Shown: one piece after another, positions 32,692 through 40,262 of the stretch
Layout of the letters: the number at the start of each line of letters is the position of its first letter
How positions within the stretch are numbered: the first letter of the stretch is position 1
Assembly: GCF_026427355.1 (NCBI RefSeq)
Contig: NZ_CP102664.1
Span: forward strand, 2,356,001 to 2,420,000
Source: Sphingobium sp. JS3065
GTDB lineage: Bacteria; Pseudomonadota; Alphaproteobacteria; Sphingomonadales; Sphingomonadaceae
Direction: 5' to 3'
DNA: 64,000 nucleotides
Notes under the pieces: generated by a model
Told to the model about the DNA's origin: nothing
The model's database searches: none
What the model saw: the letters and a program-made list of their open reading frames with translations, nothing else
Program-made: the position numbers and the translations under genes

Positions 32692-35287
32692 GAAGCGTCT
32701 CCTGCGATGTCTGGGCTAGGATATTGGCGAGCGCGGGGCGGCAGGAACCGCAATTGGTCCCCGCGCCCAGCGCCTTGCCGATGGCGGCGACGTCGACCAG
32801 ATCCTGCTCGCGAATGGCGGCGACGATCTGATGGAGGCCGATGTCGAAGCAGACACAGATGGTCGCGCCCTTGTCGGGCTGGCTACCCGGACCCCGCGCC
32901 GCGAGCACGGAGCCGCCCACGCCTTCCGCCTCCAACTGCCGGATCAGCCAGTCGCGTGAGGGCAGCAGGCCGGTGCGGGTCACGAACAGCACGCCGTTCA
33001 GCCTGCCTTCCCCGATGGTCGCCACGCGGCGGGTGCCGCGCGATGCGTCCATCGCCTCGACCCGGTCGCCCATCGGCAGGAAGGCGTCCAGCCGCGACGG
33101 GTCGCCATTGCCGGCAATCTCGTACAGCGCGCCGCCCGGCACGGTGATCCGGGTGGACCAGAGGCAGGGCAGCTTTACCGGCTCATCGCCGCGCAGGATC
33201 AGGAATCCCTTCCACTCGGTCGCGACCTTCTCGACGCTGGCGGGGGTCGATTTGAAGCCGGGCTGGCCCGAATGCGGATCGACCAGCGGACGGGGCAGCA
33301 ATCCGGTGCGGCCGCCGCTCGACATCTGGTCGGTCCAGTGGATGGGGGTGAATATCTCGCCCGGGCGCTGGCCTTCGCTGATCGCCACGCGGAAAAGGCT
33401 GTTGCCCTGGGCGGTCTGCACCCGCGCCAGATCACGGTCGACGATGCCCAGCACCTCGGCATCCTGCGGGTGGATTTCCACCATCGGTTCCTCGCGATGG
33501 CGGGCGAGCTTGGGGGAAAGCCCGGTGCGGCTCATCGTGTGCCACTGGTCGCGATAACGCCCGGTGTTGAGCGTCATTGGCCAGTCCTTGAGCGGCGCCT
33601 GAATCTCCATCTGCTTCGTCAGGACCAGCCGCGCCTTGCCGTCGGGCGTGGGGAAGCGGCCATCGGCGAAGGGCGTGCCGCCCCAGCGGAACGGCTCCAT
33701 GGCGTCATAGGCGTCATTACCGATCGTGGCCTGCGCCCGCAGGTTCAGCACGCGCTGCCCGTCATTCTGATAGGCGGTCAGGCGGGCATGTTCGCGCCAG
33801 ATATCGGCGGGACGGTCATAGGCGAAGGCGTTGCGCCAGCCCATGCGACGGCCGACTTCCTTGACGATCCACCAGTCGGGCATGGCCTCTCCGGGCAGCG
33901 CCAGAAAGGGGCGCTGGCGGCTGACGGTGCGGTCGGAATTGGTGACGGTGCCGTCCTTCTCCCCCCACCCGGCGGCGGGCAGGCGGACATGGGCATGAAC
34001 GCCGGTGTCGGTGTCGGCCATGATGTCCGACACGACGACGAAGGGGCAGGCCTCCAGCGCCTCGCGCACGCGGCCCGCATCGGGCAGCGAGACGGCAGGG
34101 TTGGTCGCCATCACCCACAGCGCCTTGATCCGGCCCTCATTGATGGCGCGGAACAGGTCGACGGCTTTCAGGCCCGGCTTGGTCGCCATGGCGGGGGCGG
34201 CCCAGAAGCGGCCGACCCGCTCCACATTTTCCGGTGCGAAATCCATATGCGCCGCAAGCGTCGAGGCGAGGCCGCCGACCTCCCGCCCGCCCATGGCGTT
34301 GGGCTGGCCGGTGATCGAGAAGGGCGCCGCGCCCGGCTTGCCGATGCGGCCGGTGGCCAGGTGGACGTTGATGATCGCGTTGACCTGGTCGGTGCCGCGA
34401 ATCGACTGGTTGATGCCCTGGCTGAACATCGTGACCGTGCGCGGGGTGGCGGCGAACAGCTTGTAGAACTGCTCCAGCAGCGCGGGCGCGATGTCGCAGG
34501 TCTTCGCGGTCGTCCAGAGATCGTGGCCAGTGCGGATATGCTCCCAGAAGCCTTCTGCGGCGTTCACATGGTCGCCCAGGAAGACAGGGTCCGTTATCCC
34601 CTCGGCATCGCACCATGCCAGCAACCCGTTCATCAGCGCGACGTCGGTGCCGGGCTTCACCGGCAGATGCAGGTCGGCGCCTTCGCAGGTTTCGGTGCGG
34701 CGCGGGTCGATGACAACCAGCTTCGTGCCCCGTGCCGCACGAGCGGCCTGGATGCGCTGATAGACGATCGGGTGGCACCAGGCGGTGTTGGAGCCGACCA
34801 GCACGATCAGGTCCGCCTGCTCCAGATCCTCATAGCTGGCGGGCACCACATCCTCGCCAAAGGCGCGGTTTTGCCCGGCGACCGCGCTCGACATGCAGAG
34901 GCGGCTGTTGGTGTCGATGTTCGCCGATCCGATGAAACCCTTCATCAGCTTGTTGGCGACATAATAATCTTCGGTCATCAACTGGCCGGAGACGTAGAAG
35001 GCCACGCTGTCGGGACCGTGGCGGTCGACGGTTTCGCGGAATTTCTTCGCGACCAGGTCCAGCGCCTTGTCCCAGCTTGCGCGCCTGGCGCCGATCATCG
35101 GGTGCAGCAGGCGGCCCGTCAGCCCCACCGTCTCGCCCAGATGCGTGCCCTTGGAACAGAGGCGGCCGCCATTGGCCGGGTGCGCCTCATCGCCCCTGAT
35201 TTCGACCGACCGGTTGCCGGTCGGCGTGGCCGATATGCCGCAGCCGACGCCGCAATAGGCGCAGGTGGTGCGGATGGCCTCTGTCAT
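32678..35287 (-). CDS. nasA: Assimilatory nitrate reductase catalytic subunit
   Basis: An 869-residue cytoplasmic molybdoenzyme that reduces nitrate to nitrite. The N-terminal 4Fe-4S motif is TTCAYCGVGCGISA with a fourth Cys in GRLCSKGTHL; bis-MGD binding blocks include GSANIDTNSRLCMSSAVAG, GSNTAWCHPIVYQRI, VIDPRRTETCEGADLHLPVK and TLNTGRYRDQWHTMSRTG. The last 60 residues form a BFD-like 2Fe-2S domain (TICVCFDIGLHQIV, GTNCGSCRPAL), a feature of the NasA form that can take electrons without a separate small subunit. It follows nirD after 109 bp holding a repeat hairpin. Confidence 0.95.
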   Translation of the reverse strand: MTEAIRTTCAYCGVGCGISATPTGNRSVEIRGDEAHPANGGRLCSKGTHLGETVGLTGRLLHPMIGARRASWDKALDLVAKKFRETVDRHGPDSVAFYVSGQLMTEDYYVANKLMKGFIGSANIDTNSRLCMSSAVAGQNRAFGEDVVPASYEDLEQADLIVLVGSNTAWCHPIVYQRIQAARAARGTKLVVIDPRRTETCEGADLHLPVKPGTDVALMNGLLAWCDAEGITDPVFLGDHVNAAEGFWEHIRTGHDLWTTAKTCDIAPALLEQFYKLFAATPRTVTMFSQGINQSIRGTDQVNAIINVHLATGRIGKPGAAPFSITGQPNAMGGREVGGLASTLAAHMDFAPENVERVGRFWAAPAMATKPGLKAVDLFRAINEGRIKALWVMATNPAVSLPDAGRVREALEACPFVVVSDIMADTDTGVHAHVRLPAAGWGEKDGTVTNSDRTVSRQRPFLALPGEAMPDWWIVKEVGRRMGWRNAFAYDRPADIWREHARLTAYQNDGQRVLNLRAQATIGNDAYDAMEPFRWGGTPFADGRFPTPDGKARLVLTKQMEIQAPLKDWPMTLNTGRYRDQWHTMSRTGLSPKLARHREEPMVEIHPQDAEVLGIVDRDLARVQTAQGNSLFRVAISEGQRPGEIFTPIHWTDQMSSGGRTGLLPRPLVDPHSGQPGFKSTPASVEKVATEWKGFLILRGDEPVKLPCLWSTRITVPGGALYEIAGNGDPSRLDAFLPMGDRVEAMDASRGTRRVATIGEGRLNGVLFVTRTGLLPSRDWLIRQLEAEGVGGSVLAARGPGSQPDKGATICVCFDIGLHQIVAAIREQDLVDVAAIGKALGAGTNCGSCRPALANILAQTSQETLHAAE

Positions 35288-35317
35288 GCCCTTACCTCAT
35301 CGTCCTGGGTGAAGAAT

Positions 35318-35388
35318 GGGGTGGAGGCGCGTGCCGCAAGGGATAGCCAGTACGCCCCCTCCACCCGGATCCCCGCTGAAAGTGGGGA
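35318..35388. repeat. Intergenic hairpin repeat between nirD and nasA
   Basis: GGGTGGAGG (35318-35326) pairs with CCTCCACCC (35358-35366), and TCCCC (35370-35374) with GGGGA (35384-35388). The first stem shares its CCTCCACC arm with the mosaic at 5.5 kb. Inside an operon such a structure could stabilise the upstream nirBD message. Confidence 0.65.
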
Positions 35389-35396
35389 CCGAAATT

Positions 35397-35732
35397 TCAT
35401 GCAGCCGCCTTCATCGCCGCCGGACGGGCGATCAGGATGCGGCCGCCCTCCTGTTTCACCTCTATGGTCGGCGTGCAGCCCTCGTCATTGCCCTGCGCCT
35501 CACCCGTTTTCAGGGCGATGTTCCAGTTGTGCAGCGGGCAGGCGACGCTGTGGCCATGGACGATGCCCTGGCTCAGCGGGCCTTTCTTGTGCGGGCATTC
35601 GTTGACCAAAGCGAAAATCTGGTCGTCGCCGGTGCGGAAGACGGCGATTTCCTTCTGCCCATCAATCTGTACCGTGCGGGCGCCGCGCTGGGGAATGTCG
35701 GCCAGCGTTCCGATGTCGATCCAATCGGTCAT
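35397..35732 (-). CDS. nirD: Nitrite reductase small subunit
   Basis: A 111-residue Rieske-like small subunit of the NADH-dependent assimilatory nitrite reductase. The Rieske-type positions are partly kept (NECPHKKGPLSQGIVHG and ACPLHNWNIALKTGEA), including CPH and CPLHNW, so a 2Fe-2S cluster is possible here although it is absent in some NirD proteins. GGAG stands 8 nt before ATG 35732, and only 5 bp separate it from the nirB stop, so the two are co-translated. The C-terminus is a basic Ala-rich tail. Confidence 0.92.
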   Translation of the reverse strand: MTDWIDIGTLADIPQRGARTVQIDGQKEIAVFRTGDDQIFALVNECPHKKGPLSQGIVHGHSVACPLHNWNIALKTGEAQGNDEGCTPTIEVKQEGGRILIARPAAMKAAA

Positions 35733-35737
35733 GTCGT

Positions 35738-38254
35738 TCACTCCGCAGCGATGGCAATGGGGGCGAGCGGCTGGTGCAATTCGCTGTCCGCGCCGGCTGC
35801 ACGCTGCGCCCAGGGGTCTTCCTGGCTGAAGCTCTGCGAATAGAGGAAGCGGGAGCGGAGCGCCTCCCGGCCCGCATCGTCCTCCACGATCCGCTGCTTC
35901 ACATAGTCGACGCCGACCCGCTCGATCCACGGCGCGGTGCGCTCCAGATAGCGGGCTTCCTCGCGGTAGAGCTGGATGAAGGCGGCGCAATAATCCATCG
36001 CCTCCTGCTCGGTCGCGACCTTGCACAGCAGGTCGGTGGCGCGGACATGGATGCCGCCATTGCCGCCGACATGCAGTTCATAGCCCGAATCCACGCAGAC
36101 CACGCCGAAATCCTTGATCGTCGCCTCCGCGCAATTGCGGGGGCAGCCGGAGGCCGCGATCTTGAACTTGTGGGGCATCCACGACCCCCAGGTCATCCGC
36201 TCGATCTTGACGCCAAGGCCGGTGGAATCCTGCGTGCCGAAGCGGCACCATTCGCTGCCGACGCAGGTCTTCACCGTGCGCAGCGACTTGCCATAGGCGT
36301 GGCCCGACACCATGCCCGCGGCATTCAGGTCGGCCCAGACGGCCGGCAGGTCTTCCTTCTTGATGCCGAAAATGTCGAGGCGCTGGCCGCCAGTGACCTT
36401 CACCATCGGCGCATCATATTTCTCGACCACATCGGCAATGGCGCGCAGTTCACGCGGGTTGGTGAGACCGCCCCACATGCGCGGGACGACCGAATAAGTG
36501 CCGTCCTTCTGGATGTTGGCGTGCATGCGTTCATTGACGAAGCGGCTCTGCTGATCATCCTGATATTCGCCGGGCAACGCGCAGAGCAGATAATAATTGA
36601 GCGCAGGGCGGCAGGAGGAGCAGCCGTCCGGGGTCGACCAGTGCAGCAACTGCATCACCTCCGGGATCGAGCGCATATTCTGCGCCACGATTTCCCGGCG
36701 GACATCGTCATGGGTGAAGCTGGTGCATTTGCACATGGTCTTCGGGCCGGACTGGACGTCATCGCCCAGCATCACCGCCAGCAGATTTTCGACCAGGCCG
36801 GTGCAGCTTCCGCAGCTTGCCGACGCCTTGCAGGTGGCGCGCACCGCGTCCAGGCTGCCATTGCCCGCCGATATGCAGGCGACGACCTGGCCCTTGCTGA
36901 CGCCGTTGCAGCCGCAGATCTCGGCATCGTCCGAGAGCGCCGCAACGGCCGCCTTAGGGTCCAGCGCGCCCCCTCCGGAGGCGAAGGCCTGGCCGAAGAT
37001 CAGCAGGTCGCGGATTTCAGCGACATCTTCCTGTTTCTTGAGCAGGTCGAAATACCAGCCGCCATCCGCCGTGTCGCCATAGAGCACGGCGCCGATGACC
37101 TTGTCGTCCCTGACGACCACGCGCTTGTAGACGCCGCGCGAGGCGTCGCGCAGTACGATGTCCTCACACCCCTCGCCGCCGGAGAAATCACCGGCGGAGA
37201 ACACGTCCAGCCCGGCGACCTTGAGCTTGGTCGACGTCACCGAGCCTTTGTAACCCGTATGCTGGTCCGTCAGCCCGTCCGCCAGGCTGCGGCACATGTC
37301 CCAGAGCGGCGCGACGAGGCCATAGACATTGCCGTCATGCTCGACGCATTCGCCGACCGCCAGCACGTCCGGGTCGCTGGTGACCATGTGATCGTCCACC
37401 TTGATGCCGCGATTGACCTCCAGCCCGGCTTCGCGGGCGAGAGCGGTCGAAGGGCGGATGCCCACCGCCATGACGACCAGGCTGGCCGGGATTTCCGTTC
37501 CGTCCTTCAGGCGGACGCCCTCGACCTTGCCGTCGCCGTAAATGGCTTCGGTATTGGCGCCGGTCAGGATGGTCTGGCCGCGTCCTTCCAGCGCGGACTT
37601 CAGCAGCCAGCCCGCCGCTTCGTCCAACTGACGTTCCATCAACGTGTCCATCAGGTGGATGACGGTTACCTTCATGCCGCGCAGGGTCAGGCCATGGGCC
37701 GCCTCCAGCCCCAGCAGGCCGCCGCCGATCACCACCGCGCTGCCGCCCCCCAAAGCCCTGCCAGCTTCGGCGGCTTCCAGCATGGTGTCGACATCCTTCA
37801 TGTCGCGGAAGCTGATGACGCCGGGCAGATCCTTCCCCGGAACCGGGATGATGAAGGGGTCCGACCCGGTGGCGATCAGCAGCTTGTCATAGCCGACGGT
37901 GCGACCCGATTGGCTCGTGACGGTCTTGGCGGTGCGGTCTATGGCCGTCACCGGATCACCCGCGATCAGTTCGATATTATTTTCCGAATACCATTCGCGG
38001 CTGTTGATGATGATGTCATCGAAGCTCTTTTCCCCGGCCAGAACCGGCGAGAGCATGATGCGGTTATAGTTCACATAGGGTTCCGCGCCGAAGATGGTGA
38101 CGCGATAGCGGGCCTTGTCCCGCGCCAGCAGTTCCTCGACCGCGCGGCAACCGGCCATGCCGTTGCCCACGACAACCAGATGTTCCTGAACATCCTCGGA
38201 CGGCACGAAGAGGGTCTCTTCGTTCGCTTCCGGTCCGTTGTTCTGAAAATCCAT
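35738..38254 (-). CDS. nirB: Nitrite reductase large subunit (NADH, siroheme)
   Basis: An 838-residue enzyme that reduces nitrite to ammonium in the cytoplasm. From the N-terminus: FAD/NAD domains (HLVVVGNGMAGCRAVEELL, LIATGSDPFIIPVPG, AVVIGGGLLGLEAAHGL), a first BFD-like 2Fe-2S site (EICGCNGVSKG, ASCGSCTGLVE), a second (TMCKCTSFTHDD, GCSSCRPALNYY), and the siroheme/4Fe-4S domain (VKTCVGSEWCRFGTQDS, IAASGCPRNCAEATIKD). ATG 38254 has GGAG 7 nt upstream and is the natural start; the frame remains open into the leader, but that part is the antitermination RNA. It is the first gene of nirB-nirD-nasA-cobA. Confidence 0.96.
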   Translation of the reverse strand: MDFQNNGPEANEETLFVPSEDVQEHLVVVGNGMAGCRAVEELLARDKARYRVTIFGAEPYVNYNRIMLSPVLAGEKSFDDIIINSREWYSENNIELIAGDPVTAIDRTAKTVTSQSGRTVGYDKLLIATGSDPFIIPVPGKDLPGVISFRDMKDVDTMLEAAEAGRALGGGSAVVIGGGLLGLEAAHGLTLRGMKVTVIHLMDTLMERQLDEAAGWLLKSALEGRGQTILTGANTEAIYGDGKVEGVRLKDGTEIPASLVVMAVGIRPSTALAREAGLEVNRGIKVDDHMVTSDPDVLAVGECVEHDGNVYGLVAPLWDMCRSLADGLTDQHTGYKGSVTSTKLKVAGLDVFSAGDFSGGEGCEDIVLRDASRGVYKRVVVRDDKVIGAVLYGDTADGGWYFDLLKKQEDVAEIRDLLIFGQAFASGGGALDPKAAVAALSDDAEICGCNGVSKGQVVACISAGNGSLDAVRATCKASASCGSCTGLVENLLAVMLGDDVQSGPKTMCKCTSFTHDDVRREIVAQNMRSIPEVMQLLHWSTPDGCSSCRPALNYYLLCALPGEYQDDQQSRFVNERMHANIQKDGTYSVVPRMWGGLTNPRELRAIADVVEKYDAPMVKVTGGQRLDIFGIKKEDLPAVWADLNAAGMVSGHAYGKSLRTVKTCVGSEWCRFGTQDSTGLGVKIERMTWGSWMPHKFKIAASGCPRNCAEATIKDFGVVCVDSGYELHVGGNGGIHVRATDLLCKVATEQEAMDYCAAFIQLYREEARYLERTAPWIERVGVDYVKQRIVEDDAGREALRSRFLYSQSFSQEDPWAQRAAGADSELHQPLAPIAIAAE

Positions 38255-38265
38255 CCCTTGACTCC

Positions 38266-38329
38266 AGAAAAGAAAAAGGCCGCCATCCAGACCCTCAGCT
38301 TTGAAACCGAGAGTCTGGATGGCGGCCTT
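38266..38329 (-). terminator. Leader terminator of the nirB operon
   Basis: On the minus strand AAGGCCGCCATCCAGAC (38329-38313) pairs perfectly over 17 bp with GTCTGGATGGCGGCCTT (38292-38276), loop 20 nt, followed by TTTTTCTTTT. It stands between the promoter and the nirB start codon, ending only about 12 nt before it, so it must be bypassed for expression: an attenuator. Confidence 0.9.
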
Positions 38330-38346
38330 GCCATCATAAGCGCCTT

Positions 38347-38399
38347 GATCGTCCGTCCCTGGACCATCGCGGCTATGGAAGAAGGACAACCCTGTCCTT
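38347..38399 (-). promoter_or_regulatory. Tandem ANTAR-target hairpins in the nirB leader
   Basis: Hairpin P1 (38399-38382) is AAGGAC-AGGGTT-GTCCTT. Hairpin P2 (38368-38347) is GATGGTCC-AGGGAC-GGACGATC, with one G-G mismatch in the stem. Both loops are hexanucleotides with A at position 1 and G at position 4, the recognised signature of RNA bound by ANTAR-domain proteins. The linker is 13 nt, and the terminator begins 17 nt after P2. NasT, encoded 3.6 kb upstream, is the obvious ligand. Confidence 0.85.
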
Positions 38400-38407
38400 T
38401 GCATCGC

Positions 38408-38435
38408 AGCATATGCGTTTGACGATTCGGGTCAA
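38408..38435 (-). promoter_or_regulatory. Candidate sigma-70-type promoter of nirB
   Basis: TTGACC (38435-38430) and TATGCT (38413-38408) are separated by 16 bp on the minus strand. A start site 6-8 nt further would place the first leader hairpin right at the 5' end of the transcript, which fits the antitermination layout. Confidence 0.55.
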
Positions 38436-38496
38436 GCGATTCCTCGCAGAACGATGTATTTTTGCTGCGATGCCTGCGCATCGTATCGCAAACGCG

Positions 38497-38527
38497 AAAA
38501 GGGCGGCGGCCTTCGCGGGCCGCCGCC
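38497..38527 (-). terminator. Intrinsic terminator after narK
   Basis: GGCGGCGGCC (38527-38518) pairs with GGCCGCCGCC (38511-38502) across a 6-nt loop, followed by C and TTTT on the minus strand. It ends the narK transcript and insulates the nirB promoter. Confidence 0.85.
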
Positions 38528-38553
38528 TCCCCTCCTGTCAGAGCGTGAACCGA

Positions 38554-39816
38554 TCAGATGCGGGCGGCGCTGGTCCAGGTCGCGCGCCAGCGTGCGCGAA
38601 CCAGCGAGATGCCCAGGAATGCGACCATGGCCAGACCCGCGAAGATCAGGAAGCCGGGCGCGAAACTGCCGGTGAACTGCTTGGCGATGCCCAGCGAGGA
38701 CGCCAAATAGAAGCCGCCAATGCCGCCCGCCATGCCGACCAGGCCGGTCATGACGCCGATCTCTTCCTGGAAGCGCTGCGGCACGAGCTGGAAGACCGCG
38801 CCATTGCCCACGCCCAGCGCCAGCATCGCGGCGACGAAGAAGCCGAGGGAGGAGAATAGCGTCGGCGCATAGGCGACGCCGGACAGAGCCAGCGCCGCCA
38901 TGACGTAGACAATCATCAGCGCCTTGACGCCGCCGATCCGGTCGGCCAGCGCGCCGCCCATCGGACGGATCAGCGAACCGGCAAAGACGCAGCCCGCCGT
39001 GCAGTAACCGGCGACCACCGGGGTCAGGCCGAACTGGTCGGTGAAGTAGATCGGCAGAGAGGCGGCAAGCCCCACGAAACCGCCGAAAGTCACCGAGTAG
39101 AAGCCCATCAGCCACCAGGCGTCCGCGCTTTTCAACGGGTGGAAATAATCGACCAGCTTCTTGGGCGCGGGCGCGTTGGGCGCGTTCTTCGCCATCAGCA
39201 TATAGACGATGAAGACGATCGTCAGCGGAATGCAGGCCAGGCCCAGCACCGCGTTCCAGCCGAACAGCTTGGCCAGCATCGGCGCGAACAACGAAGCCAG
39301 CACCGTGCCCGAATTGCCCATGCCGGCGAGGCCCATGGCCTTGCCCTGATGTTCGGCCGGATACCAGCGGCTGGCAAGCGGCAGCGCGATCGCGAAGCTG
39401 GCCCCCGCAAAGCCCAGGATCACGCCCAGCGCCAGCGTGCCGCCGAAGCTGTTGACGCCCATGAAATAAGCCGTGGCAAGGCCCAGGATGACGATCACCT
39501 GACTGATGGCGCCCGCCTGCTTGCAGCCGATCCGGTCGACCAGCAGGCCGTTGACGACGCGCAGCAAGGCCCCCGCCAGCGTCGGCACGGCGACCATCAG
39601 GCCCTTTTCAGCCGGGGTCAGGCCCAGCGTCTTGGAGATGGAGGGCGCCAGCGGCCCCAGCAGCACCCACACCATGAAGGCCAGGTCGAAATACAGGAAA
39701 GCGGCGATCAGGGTCGGCGTGTGTCCGGCCTTCCAGAAGCTGGTCTGGCCGGTTGTTCCCTGGCCTTCCGGCCCTTCGCCCTCGCCTTCAGGGCGCTCCC
39801 AATAAGCAGTTGCCAT
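38554..39816 (-). CDS. narK: Nitrate/nitrite transporter, NarK type
   Basis: A 420-residue major facilitator of the NNP family with twelve predicted transmembrane helices. The nitrate signature is GFAGASFAIALPLASRWYP followed by HQGKAMGLAGMGNSGT, and the second one is GVGNGAVFQLVPQRF with GGIGGFYL. The N-terminus (residues 1-35) is a hydrophilic Glu/Gly-rich extension. GAGGG lies 8-9 nt upstream of ATG 39816. It is transcribed from its own leader, which also contains a terminator, so it is likely controlled with the nirB operon. Confidence 0.93.
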   Translation of the reverse strand: MATAYWERPEGEGEGPEGQGTTGQTSFWKAGHTPTLIAAFLYFDLAFMVWVLLGPLAPSISKTLGLTPAEKGLMVAVPTLAGALLRVVNGLLVDRIGCKQAGAISQVIVILGLATAYFMGVNSFGGTLALGVILGFAGASFAIALPLASRWYPAEHQGKAMGLAGMGNSGTVLASLFAPMLAKLFGWNAVLGLACIPLTIVFIVYMLMAKNAPNAPAPKKLVDYFHPLKSADAWWLMGFYSVTFGGFVGLAASLPIYFTDQFGLTPVVAGYCTAGCVFAGSLIRPMGGALADRIGGVKALMIVYVMAALALSGVAYAPTLFSSLGFFVAAMLALGVGNGAVFQLVPQRFQEEIGVMTGLVGMAGGIGGFYLASSLGIAKQFTGSFAPGFLIFAGLAMVAFLGISLVRARWRATWTSAARI

Positions 39817-39849
39817 GATAACGTCCCTCAATCTTGTGAAATGGACACG

Positions 39850-39900
39850 AAAAAAGCCGCCTCCGGACATCGCTCCTCGCGAAATCCGGCCAGCGGCTTT
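39850..39900 (-). terminator. Leader terminator of narK
   Basis: On the minus strand AAAGCCGCTGGCCGGA (39900-39885) pairs with TCCGGAGGCGGCTTT (39867-39853) apart from an internal mismatch, followed by a run of T (39855-39850). It lies 34 nt before the narK start codon and has to be read through. Confidence 0.85.
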
Positions 39901-39923
39901 GCTGTAAAACTGATGGGAGAGCG

Positions 39924-39973
39924 CCGCTCCAACCTTGGAAAAGGCTCATCCCGATAAAACGCGCCTCGTCGCG
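39924..39973 (-). promoter_or_regulatory. Candidate ANTAR-type hairpin pair in the narK leader
   Basis: The promoter-proximal hairpin (39973-39960) is CGCG-ACGAGG-CGCG; its hexaloop has A at position 1 but A, not G, at position 4. The second (39943-39924) is CTTTTCC-AAGGTT-GGAGCGG with wobble pairs and one mismatch; its loop has the expected A1 and G4. The layout parallels the nirB leader, but the fit is weaker. Confidence 0.45.
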
Positions 39974-40062
39974 CGACTCCTATCTTATCTCGCGATTCGA
40001 TCCATGTTGCAAGGCACAAAATTTTCGGGGAGCGGAGGGGAGTTACGCCGCAGGTCGGAAAA

Positions 40063-40262
40063 TGGCCAATGGCGGACATTAGATATCCGTTCGCCCTGAG
40101 CGAAGTCGAAGGGCTCTGCTGAGCGGAGGCGAAGCATGGAAGCCTCGCTCCGCTCGGCTGAAGGCTTCGACTTGCGGAAGGCAAGTTTATCCTGAGCGCC
40201 TGCCCTGGCAGGTAGACGAAGGGCTCAGCCCGAACGGAAAACTGAACGTCCGCTCTCCACCC
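40063..40262. repeat. Long copy of the dispersed repeat with a 130-bp insertion
   Basis: Its first 31 bp and last 39 bp are identical to the element at 16364-16433, but here 130 bp (40094-40223) separate the halves. The insert carries CCCTGAGCGAAGTCGAAGGG near one end and a GAAGGG-type sequence at the other, plus an internal GC-rich hairpin around 40125-40160, all typical of a second repeat family. The right end abuts the nasS stop codon at 40263. The rest of the narK-nasS gap (39974-40062) shows only a possible weak promoter (TTGCAA near 40005). Confidence 0.85.

Noticed and set aside
33272..35605. A 777-codon plus-strand frame opposite nasA
   Set aside because: Antisense shadow of nasA; no domain pattern and no start signal.
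38255..38404. N-terminal extension of nirB by 50 codons to an upstream ATG
   Set aside because: The extension would translate the two ANTAR hairpins and the terminator; ATG 38254 has a good ribosome site and fits the family N-terminus.
35774..38422. A very long open frame (over 880 codons) on the plus strand opposite nirB
   Set aside because: It is the antisense of a GC-rich gene with strong third-position bias; composition is random-looking, there is no ribosome site, and nirB itself matches its family along the full length.
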